A stretch of DNA of 46,923 nt from Bacillota bacterium (GTDB lineage Bacteria; Bacillota; Bacilli; Lactobacillales; Streptococcaceae): contig JAJXWC010000001.1 of NCBI GenBank assembly GCA_021781855.1, forward strand, positions 1 through 46,923, read 5' to 3'. The first letter of the stretch is position 1. Every line of letters starts with the position of its first letter. Position numbers and translations under genes: made by a program. The notes below the pieces were generated by a model that ran no database searches, was not told the origin of the DNA, and saw nothing but the letters and a program-made list of their open reading frames with translations. Below, in pieces: positions 41,235-46,923 of this stretch.

Positions 41235-41294
41235 TGTTTTTTCTTAACTTTCCTAAATTTATCTTGGTACTCGAAGAGGCATTTACCTCTTCCA

Positions 41295-41500
41295 CTTACC
41301 CATTATAGTATAAATGTAAGCCGCTATCATAACAATATAGAGGAGAAGATTACAGAAACTTTGCATAAAGACAAAAATATGGTAAATTTCGGCAGTAGAC
41401 CGGTGAAAAAAATTTGTGTCAAAATAATAAAGCTGTGGATAAGTTGTGAAAATTTTACAAGAATAGCAAGAAAAATAGTTTGATGCCCTTTTTTTAGAGG
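41295..41500. other. Gap upstream of the PTS promoter
   Basis: No gene seen. TTGTGAAAATTTTACAA (41444-41460) is an almost perfect inverted repeat resembling a Rex site with a 3-base spacer. Confidence 0.3.
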
Positions 41501-41506
41501 TTTAAA

Positions 41507-41532
41507 AGAAAACGCTTTTTTGGCGCTATAAT
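41507..41532 (+). promoter_or_regulatory. cre site and -10 of the PTS cluster
   Basis: AGAAAACGCTTTTT (41507-41520) matches the recalled lactococcal cre consensus TGHAARCGYTTWCW at 12 of 14 positions. TATAAT follows at 41527-41532. CcpA bound here would repress. Confidence 0.65.
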
Positions 41533-41562
41533 AAGTCCATACCGTTTGACTTTTAATTTATC

Positions 41563-41601
41563 TCAGCAGCGTGCTTGCCAGGTTAAAATTTGCAGTAGTG
41601 A
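41563..41601. repeat. Joined type A end and type B end
   Basis: TTTATCTCAGCAGCGTGCTTGCCAGGTTAAAAT region: a reversed type A terminus followed immediately by a type B terminus, with no body between. Confidence 0.55.
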
Positions 41602-41667
41602 ATTTTCCCTTGCGAAAGTACGATGAGAGAAAAAACGAGTATCAAATAGGCTCTGTGAGTGCTAAAG

Positions 41668-41812
41668 GGTAATTTATCTTATCAGTACATACTATCTATG
41701 CACTTCGTGCTACTAAAGATATCTATCCGTAAGCTCAACAGTACATCGTGCTGTTGAGCAGTCAATGCTCGCTAAGGGGGATAGGATAAGTAGCACTTTA
41801 GTCTCTGCTTCA
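41668..41812 (-). repeat. Interspersed repeat, type A, reverse
   Basis: Plus strand starts TTATCTTATCAGTACATACT, holds CACTTCGTGCTACTAAAG and the core CAACAGTACATCGTGCTGTTG, and ends AGTCTCTGCTTCATTAC, the reversed type A start. It lies between the PTS promoter and EIIC. Confidence 0.75.
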
Positions 41813-41857
41813 TTACCTCAAGCACTTGTTGAGCTACAGAAAGAAGGTTTGTTTCAA

Positions 41858-43099
41858 ATGAACAAATTTATGAACTGGATTCAAGACAGTTTGATGCCAC
41901 CACTCGCTAAGGTCGGAAACAATAAGTATCTGACGGCTGTTCGGGATGGCTTAGTCCTTGCTCTGCCAGCAATTATCAGTGGTTCAGTATTCTTGATTAT
42001 TGCCAATATCCCTATTCCTGCTTGGCAGAAATTTATGACTCCTTATATGAACGATATGGGCGCAGCAGTCAATGCTTCATTCGGTATCATTTCACTTTTA
42101 GCTTCTATCGGGATTGGTTATTCATTATCTAAAGCTTTAGAAGTTAATCCGCTCAATGGTGCTGGTTTATCTGTTATGGCGTTCATCATTAGTTCATTTA
42201 ATAACAAATTAGTTTTAGATACGAATAATTTCACCTCAACGGGTTTATTTACAGCTATTTTTTGCGCTTTTATCTCCGTTTTGATTTATAAACTTTTCGT
42301 TAAGAAGAATTGGGTCATTCGTTTGCCGCAAGGTGTGCCACCGACAGTTAGTGCTTCGTTTGTTTCACTTGCACCTGCTTTTGTGACTTTGCTCCTTTTC
42401 TGGATTGTGAAAGTTCCGCTCGGATTTGATATTAACCATTTTATTCAGACTATCTTCTCGCCTTTGCTGTTTGCGCTAAATAGTTTACCGGGTTTCATGG
42501 TGTATATGTTGATTGTGAGTCTCTTATGGCTTGCAGGAGTTCATGGAGATATGGCAACAGAGGGAATTACAGACCCCATTTTTCTACAGTTTCTTGCGGC
42601 AAATGCTACGGCATATGCACACCATCAGCCGATTCCTTATATTACAGCCGCAGGATTCACTTCTTTATTTGTCGAGGTCGGTGGTACGGGTGCTACCTTA
42701 ATGCTCGTCTTCTGGATGCTTTTTTCAAAAAGTAAAACTTATAAGAGTTTGGGACGCATTGCTTTTCCGAGCGCACTTTTTGAAATTAATGAACCAATTA
42801 TGTTTGGGTTCCCCATTGTCATGAATCCTTTAACAATGATTCCTTATATTTTAGTACCGCAAATTTTGGCGATTACAACTTATGCTTTGATGGCTGCTCA
42901 TCTGATTCGCCCAGCAGTTTTGATGGTTCCGTGGACAATGCCGCCTATTATTGGACCAATGATGGCGACAGGCTGGGATTGGCGTGCAGGTGTTTGGTCA
43001 GTCGTTGAGTTGGCCATCGCTGGAGCGATGTATTATCCGTTTTTCAAAGTTGCAGAAAAACAGATGCTTCATAAAGAAGCAGCAGGGATTGAGGATTGA
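41858..43099 (+). CDS. PTS EIIC permease, lactose/cellobiose family
   Basis: Membrane permease domain for uptake of a beta-glucoside-type sugar, 413 residues, about 10 helices. It begins MNKFMNWIQDSLMPPLAKVGNN, with AVRDGLVLALPAIISGSVFLI, LAGVHGD, FTSLFVEVGGTGATL, PSALFEINEPIMFGFPIVMNP and a final IIGPMMATGWDWRAGVW. No EIIA or EIIB domain is fused or encoded nearby, so partners must be elsewhere. AGAAGG (41841-41846) selects ATG 41858; the open frame extends upstream into the repeat but without a ribosome binding site. A cre site controls the promoter. Confidence 0.93.
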   Translation: MNKFMNWIQDSLMPPLAKVGNNKYLTAVRDGLVLALPAIISGSVFLIIANIPIPAWQKFMTPYMNDMGAAVNASFGIISLLASIGIGYSLSKALEVNPLNGAGLSVMAFIISSFNNKLVLDTNNFTSTGLFTAIFCAFISVLIYKLFVKKNWVIRLPQGVPPTVSASFVSLAPAFVTLLLFWIVKVPLGFDINHFIQTIFSPLLFALNSLPGFMVYMLIVSLLWLAGVHGDMATEGITDPIFLQFLAANATAYAHHQPIPYITAAGFTSLFVEVGGTGATLMLVFWMLFSKSKTYKSLGRIAFPSALFEINEPIMFGFPIVMNPLTMIPYILVPQILAITTYALMAAHLIRPAVLMVPWTMPPIIGPMMATGWDWRAGVWSVVELAIAGAMYYPFFKVAEKQMLHKEAAGIED

Positions 43100-43101
43100 A
43101 A

Positions 43102-43308
43102 ATGAAATTTATTATAAAATACAGCTTTATCGGGGTTATTATGCTTTTGCTTCTTGTAGGAATTGTCACTCGCCTTCCTCTCGCAGCGTCATCGGTCAAT
43201 GGACTGCTTACAGTTGGTGGATTGGTGTTATTCACAATTTTAGGTGCACTTTTGAAAACAAAAGTAAAAATAAGTCCTGCTGAACAAGTAACAAAAACAA
43301 GGAACTGA
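43102..43308 (+). CDS. Small two-helix membrane protein (68 aa)
   Basis: Unknown function. Residues about 6-26 and 33-52 are hydrophobic helices, the C-terminus is basic (KTKVKISPAEQVTKTRN). It starts 2 bases after the EIIC stop and ends 4 bases before the acetyltransferase start, so it is translated from the PTS transcript. It may assist EIIC assembly, but that is only positional inference. Confidence 0.65.
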   Translation: MKFIIKYSFIGVIMLLLLVGIVTRLPLAASSVNGLLTVGGLVLFTILGALLKTKVKISPAEQVTKTRN

Positions 43309-43312
43309 TAAA

Positions 43313-44503
43313 GTGGAAGAATTAACACGATTAACAGATGACAAAGAAGATTTACGAGATTTTTATGCACTTTATCTCTATTGTTTCAAAGGGTGTGATT
43401 CAAAAGTAAGACAGAATTATTTTGATTATCGCTACAGTCATTCTTTGAAATACGGCGTGAAGCAAAATGAAAAGCTTAAAAGCGGTCTGTTGAGTATCCC
43501 GCTAGAAGTTAATTTTCATGATGTAAACTATAAAATGAATGGAATTTGTGATGTGGCAACTTATCCAGAACACAGCGGTCATGGTGAAATTTCAAGACTC
43601 ATGAAGTTTGCGTTGAAAGAAATGTACGACGATAAGGTAGCGTTGTCTTATTTAGCACCATTTTCTTACAAGTTTTATCGAAAATTTGGCTATGAAGCAG
43701 CTTTTGACCATTGTCATTACCTCGTAGAAAACCGGGATTTGCCTAAAATAAAAGTTGAAGATGAAACAGGTACGATTGAAAGATTTGAGTTTGGAAAAGC
43801 AATTACAATATTGAAGCCGCTTTATGATGAATCTGTCAAAAATCGGCTTGGGGGTCTGATTCGTTCGGTTTGGTGGTGGAATTATTTGACGATAAAACAT
43901 CAGGATTGGAAAGTTGCGATTTACTTTGATGGAGCAATTAAAGCCAGAGGTTATTTGATTTATTCAGATGATGAAAAAACGTTTAGAATTCAAGATTTTT
44001 GCTCAACAGATTGGACGAGCTTTCAGCATTTGACAAGATTTATTACGCAGCATCAATCAATGTACCAATTTTTTGAATATGAAAGCAGTTGTCCAATAGC
44101 TTATTTGGATATTCTACCTGAAGTCAGCACGGTTCAGGCTGTCATTCGACCTTATATGATGGCTCGCATTGTCAATTTGTCAGCTTTTGTCATGCAGTAC
44201 CCCTTCCTAAAAGATGTTGAAAGTGTCGAATTGTCTGTCAATGATAACATTCTCCCAGAAAACAACGGTATTTGGATATTATCGGTAAAAAACGGCGAAG
44301 TTGATTTCAAAAAAATAAGGAATGAAACAGGAGGGGATATTGAACTTGAATTTTCTATTCAAAGTTTGACACAGGCATTTTTAGGGTATTGTTCGCTAGA
44401 TTATCTGGTTAGGACGGGAAAACTTCGTGGCAAGAAAGCTGCTGTAAATAAACTCAGCAAAAGTTTAATGGATAAAAAACCTCAGATTCAAGATTATTTC
44501 TGA
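43313..44503 (+). CDS. Eis-like GNAT acetyltransferase
   Basis: 396-residue member of the Eis-type family: an N-terminal GNAT fold with ICDVATYPEHSGHGEISRLMKFALKEM (acetyl-CoA loop region), a second GNAT-like domain (about 165-290), and a sterol-carrier-like C-terminal domain ending in a free carboxylate. Eis proteins acetylate amines of several substrates; the one here is unknown. GTG start, no strong ribosome binding site but directly coupled to the preceding small gene. Its place between a PTS permease and an RpiR regulator hints at acetylation of an amino sugar, which is speculative. Confidence 0.8.
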   Translation: MEELTRLTDDKEDLRDFYALYLYCFKGCDSKVRQNYFDYRYSHSLKYGVKQNEKLKSGLLSIPLEVNFHDVNYKMNGICDVATYPEHSGHGEISRLMKFALKEMYDDKVALSYLAPFSYKFYRKFGYEAAFDHCHYLVENRDLPKIKVEDETGTIERFEFGKAITILKPLYDESVKNRLGGLIRSVWWWNYLTIKHQDWKVAIYFDGAIKARGYLIYSDDEKTFRIQDFCSTDWTSFQHLTRFITQHQSMYQFFEYESSCPIAYLDILPEVSTVQAVIRPYMMARIVNLSAFVMQYPFLKDVESVELSVNDNILPENNGIWILSVKNGEVDFKKIRNETGGDIELEFSIQSLTQAFLGYCSLDYLVRTGKLRGKKAAVNKLSKSLMDKKPQIQDYF

Positions 44504-44523
44504 CTTGGCGAATGCAGTTTCTC

Positions 44524-44552
44524 TTGACGATAACGTTCACATCTTGTATAAT
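44524..44552 (+). promoter_or_regulatory. Promoter and cre site of the RpiR gene
   Basis: TTGACG (44524-44529), 17 bases, TATAAT (44547-44552). CGATAACGTTCACA (44528-44541) matches TGWNANCGNTNWCA at all but its first base and sits in the spacer. Confidence 0.8.
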
Positions 44553-44569
44553 ACGCTCAGGTGGTAATA

Positions 44570-45316
44570 ATGGACTTTAAAATGAGAAGCATCATTTACG
44601 AATATAAACTATCAGATTTGGAAGATGAAATCACTGTTTATATTTTGGAACATCCTAGCGAAGTGGCGCAGATGAAAATTAATAGTTTGGCCGCAAAATT
44701 TTACACGGTGTCTAATACAATCTCGAGGCTTTGCCACAAATTAGGTTACTCAGGCTTTTTAGAACTAAAACGGGCTTTATCTGATGAAGCTTTTGATGGA
44801 CAAGCAAAAAAGCTCAGTAATCAGGAGATTTTATTGCGGAATTTTGAATTGATTGACGAAGAAAAAATGCAAGAAGCGATTGATTTGTTTCAAAATGCCA
44901 AACAGGTCAATATTTTCAGCTTGTCAACCACAGGATATGCAGCCCACATTATCATGGACCATTTAAACTGTCTGGATTACAAATTCGTCTTTTTTGAGGA
45001 TATCAATGATGTCAACGAAAAAATTGAAATGATGAAAGTGAAAAAAGACGAAGTTTCCTTTTTTATCTCTTTGTCTGGTGAAAGTGAGCTTTTGCTTTCG
45101 ATTGCTAGACATCTGAAAGAAAAGCAGCAAGCGATTGTGACTTTGACGCATTTATCAAATAATGCTTTAGCCAAACTGGGCACAGTCAATTTATTCTGCT
45201 ACTCTCCAGAACGCCTAATTGGTAAAATGCGGGTACCAGATAAAACGCCGTTGTTGATTGTAATGGACCAACTGTTTAGCCTTTATCTCAGCAGTAGCTA
45301 CCATTCAGGTATTTAG
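44570..45316 (+). CDS. RpiR-family transcriptional regulator
   Basis: Sugar-phosphate-responsive regulator of 248 residues. N-terminal HTH (about 20-80: EVAQMKINSLAAKFYTVSNTISRLCHKLGYSGFLELK) and C-terminal SIS domain (about 105-235) with VNIFSLSTTGYAAHIIMD and SFFISLSGESELLLSIARHLKEK. AGGTGG precedes ATG 44570; GTG 44561 would add three residues and lie at the likely transcript start. It probably regulates the adjacent PTS cluster; ligand unknown. Confidence 0.9.
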   Translation: MDFKMRSIIYEYKLSDLEDEITVYILEHPSEVAQMKINSLAAKFYTVSNTISRLCHKLGYSGFLELKRALSDEAFDGQAKKLSNQEILLRNFELIDEEKMQEAIDLFQNAKQVNIFSLSTTGYAAHIIMDHLNCLDYKFVFFEDINDVNEKIEMMKVKKDEVSFFISLSGESELLLSIARHLKEKQQAIVTLTHLSNNALAKLGTVNLFCYSPERLIGKMRVPDKTPLLIVMDQLFSLYLSSSYHSGI

Positions 45317-45401
45317 CATTGTGCAAAACAGTCTTGTTCTCTTTGCACACTCGTATGTTTACTGTAGCAAAATTCGAAGCTTAGCATAACAGGCACAAGA
45401 T

Positions 45402-45534
45402 AATGAAGCAGAAACTTACTTGGTGGGAGTTTCAACTCCCACCAAGTTTAGTTGAGCGAAATTCGAAGCTTAGTGCTGCTAATCCCGCCGCCTAAGAGGT
45501 GGGGGGATTAGCACGCACTGCTGAGATAAAAAAT
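45402..45534 (+). repeat. Interspersed repeat, type A, short form
   Basis: TAATGAAGCAGAAACTTACTTGG start, perfect ACTTGGTGGGAGTT/AACTCCCACCAAGT hairpin (45418-45448), TCGAAGCTTAGTGCTG module, CCGCCTAAGAGGTGGGGGG, and the end GCACGCACTGCTGAGATAAAA. It lacks the ACAGTAC core, so it is the minimal form. 45317-45401 upstream holds further fragments and no gene. Confidence 0.8.
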
Positions 45535-45565
45535 CATGACCAAAAGTCATGATTTTTGGTACAAT
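45529..45565 (+). promoter_or_regulatory. Terminator hairpin fused to the U32 gene promoter
   Basis: AAAAATCATGAC (45529-45540) with GTCATGATTTTT (45546-45557), then GG-TACAAT (45560-45565). The 5' A-run is the repeat end, and the T-run leads into an extended -10 that ends 6 bases before the ATG. Same layout as era. Confidence 0.75.
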
Positions 45566-45571
45566 AGAAAA

Positions 45572-46495
45572 ATGATAGAAATAACAACCACAGCAGAAAG
45601 CGTTGAACAAGCTCGACAGTTGCTTGCAGCAGGCGCGGATGCTTTGTATATCGGAGATGAAACTTTTGCACTCCGCGTTCCGACAGCACTTTCGCAGGCA
45701 GAAATCCGCGAAATTACAACTCTTGCACATCAGGCAGGAAAAAAAATCACCGTTGCAGTCAATGGCCTTATGCACGTTGAAATGATGGCAAAAATTAAAC
45801 CCTATCTTGACTTTCTTCAAGAAATCAAAGTTGATAAAATTGCAGTCGGTGATGCAGGAGTGATTTTTGTACTAAAGCAGCATGGTTACCAGCTTCCTTT
45901 TACTTACGATGCCTCCACAATGGTTGCGAGTGCACGTCAGGTCAATTTTTGGGCGGAACAAGGCGCAGTTGAAGCTGTTTTGGCGCGAGAACTTCCAAAA
46001 CAAGAACTTGAGGAAATGGCACAGGAGCTCAAAGTTCCTGGTGAAATTTTAGTCTATGGTGCTACAGTTATTCACCATAGCAAACGACCATTGATTCAGA
46101 ATTATTATAATTTCATCAAAACGGATGAAAAAGGAAAAGACCTTGCACGTAATCTTTTTGTTTCTGAGCCTAAAAAAGAGGATACTCACTATTCGATTTT
46201 TGAGGATAGTCATGGCACACATATTTTTGCCAACGATGACCTTGATATGATGACAGAGCTTGGTGATTTGGCGAATATGGGCTACGCACACTGGAAACTT
46301 GATGGAATTTTCACTCGTGGCACTGCTTTTGTCGAAATTGTGAAATTGTTTGTGGAAGCAAGAAAATTGATTGAAATGAATGAATTTACATTTGAATCCG
46401 CAACAGTTTTGGATGAAAAAGTTCGGGCTATGCACCCAGTTGGGCGGACAGTTTCGCACGGATTTTATAACTTAGACCCTGCAAAAATAAAATGA
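45572..46495 (+). CDS. U32-family protein (YrrN/TrhP-type tRNA hydroxylation)
   Basis: 307-residue member of the U32 family annotated as peptidase; family members TrhP/RlhA make hydroxylated tRNA or rRNA bases. It begins MIEITTTAESVEQARQLLAAGADALYIGDETFALR, has ITVAVNGLMHVEMM, VGDAGVIF, ARELPKQELEEMAQELKVPGEILVYG, and the late MHPVGRTVSHGFY. B. subtilis has two such genes in tandem (yrrN, yrrO); here the downstream partner is absent. No ribosome binding site, the -10 ends 6 bases before ATG 45572, so it is leaderless. The longer frame from 45536 runs through the hairpin and is rejected. Confidence 0.88.
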   Translation: MIEITTTAESVEQARQLLAAGADALYIGDETFALRVPTALSQAEIREITTLAHQAGKKITVAVNGLMHVEMMAKIKPYLDFLQEIKVDKIAVGDAGVIFVLKQHGYQLPFTYDASTMVASARQVNFWAEQGAVEAVLARELPKQELEEMAQELKVPGEILVYGATVIHHSKRPLIQNYYNFIKTDEKGKDLARNLFVSEPKKEDTHYSIFEDSHGTHIFANDDLDMMTELGDLANMGYAHWKLDGIFTRGTAFVEIVKLFVEARKLIEMNEFTFESATVLDEKVRAMHPVGRTVSHGFYNLDPAKIK

Positions 46496-46923
46496 TGAGA
46501 GCGCTCTACTTTGAAAAATTTGGCACAAGTGATGTTCTGGAATACGGAGATTTGCCAATCCCTAAGCTAAAAGCAGATGAAGTCTTAGTGAAAATAATTT
46601 ATATTGGCTTGAATTTTGCTGATATCTATCGTCGTCGGGGAGATTATCACATTGAGCATCATCAGCCTTATATCAATGGTTATGAGGGGGCGGGTCTGAT
46701 TGCGGAAGGAAATGAAAAAGGCCGTAAAGTCCTCTTTGTTGATGTGCCGCTCGCAAATGCTGAGTATGTGGCTGTGCCCAAAGATAAACTGATTTATCTA
46801 CCTGATTATATTGATTTGTTGGGCATTGAAATTGTACCAAGCTATCGAGTAAATCCAATTCTTGACTTGTCCAATCAGCAGTATTCGTCGGAACATCAGT
46901 GCAAGTATCCCACATCAACGGCA
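46492..46923 (+). CDS. Quinone oxidoreductase-like protein, 5' part
   Basis: N-terminal part of a zinc-independent medium-chain dehydrogenase. MMRALYFEKFGTSDVLEYGD is followed by KLKADEVLVKIIYIGLNFADIYRRRGDYHI, the GYEGAG motif and VLFVDVPLANAEYVAVPKDKLIYLPD. The frame stays open to the window end, but after about residue 108 (from about 46816) the sequence no longer resembles the family, where a segment like AASILLQGLTA would be expected. This could be a rearrangement, an insertion, or a chimeric contig end. The start overlaps the U32 stop (ATGATG), so the two are coupled. Confidence 0.8.
   Translation, partial: MMRALYFEKFGTSDVLEYGDLPIPKLKADEVLVKIIYIGLNFADIYRRRGDYHIEHHQPYINGYEGAGLIAEGNEKGRKVLFVDVPLANAEYVAVPKDKLIYLPDYIDLLGIEIVPSYRVNPILDLSNQQYSSEHQCKYPTSTA

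Noticed and set aside
41765..41857. N-terminal extension of EIIC from 41765
   Set aside because: Encoded by the type A repeat; no ribosome binding site, whereas ATG 41858 has AGAAGG and the family N-terminus.
6411..45534. CRISPR arrays
   Set aside because: Repeats are dispersed, palindromic, of variable length and in both orientations; no regular spacers and no cas genes.

Overview
The window reads as chromosomal DNA of a low-GC lactic acid bacterium, most likely a lactococcus or close relative. The evidence is family-level resemblance of OppD/OppF, Era, RecA, tandem SerP-type permeases, a HisP-type permease, EcsAB, YlbF/YlbG and RlmA to lactococcal and streptococcal proteins, lactococcal-style extended -10 promoters (TGnTATAAT) and CcpA-type cre sites. 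oppF is followed by a terminator, so opp seems to end with D-F, unlike the DFBCA order I recall for L. lactis. The species cannot be resolved. No tRNA, rRNA, CRISPR array, integrase or IS transposase was found.

Layout. 1-1240: end of the oligopeptide transporter genes (oppD tail, oppF). 1338-2760: a tiny gene and a secreted-protein/small-protein cassette lying between two copies of a 58-bp direct repeat. 2761-3004: two tandem 119-bp units that fold into long hairpins and carry promoter-like hexamers, upstream of prfC. 3066-10245: translation and repair genes (prfC, DEAD-box helicase, era, mutM, recA). 10947-15266: a 1439-residue LPXTG adhesin. 15869-18711 (minus): two SerP-like permeases. 18992-24616: ylbF/ylbG-like pair, a hypothetical gene behind a gene remnant, a CYTH protein, the relQ-nadK-rlu operon and a membrane-anchored cyclophilin. 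24670-26734: a histidine-rich leader peptide with attenuator-like hairpins, then a HisP-type permease. 27435-30112: an operon of an FMN-reductase-like protein with a flavinylation-motif tail, a cytoplasmic ApbE and a PAS protein, with two Rex-like operators. 30915-39106: membrane GDPD, rplK-rplA, a BcaP-like permease, small genes, hit and ecsAB. 39336-46923: cutC, rlmA, a small membrane gene, a cre-controlled PTS EIIC cluster with an Eis-like acetyltransferase, an RpiR regulator, a U32 protein and the start of a quinone oxidoreductase.

The most pervasive unexplained signal is a dense set of interspersed palindromic repeats (about 20 full or partial copies) in most long intergenic gaps. They form two families with different ends. 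Type A starts near AATGAGGCAGAGACTT, carries a TTTAGTGGGAGTT inverted repeat and ends CTGAGATAAAA. Type B starts GAAGTGATTACTTCATCAG and ends CACTTGCTAAGTTAAA. The two families share internal modules, including a palindrome around ACAGTACACTGTACTGT. The modular layout recalls pneumococcal BOX elements.

The strongest candidates for a new system are (i) the Rex/ApbE/flavinylation-tail operon, (ii) the A/B repeat families and their link to terminators and promoters, (iii) the tandem 119-bp hairpin units and (iv) the histidine leader. All functional statements come from reading the sequence and recalled family knowledge; no searches were run.
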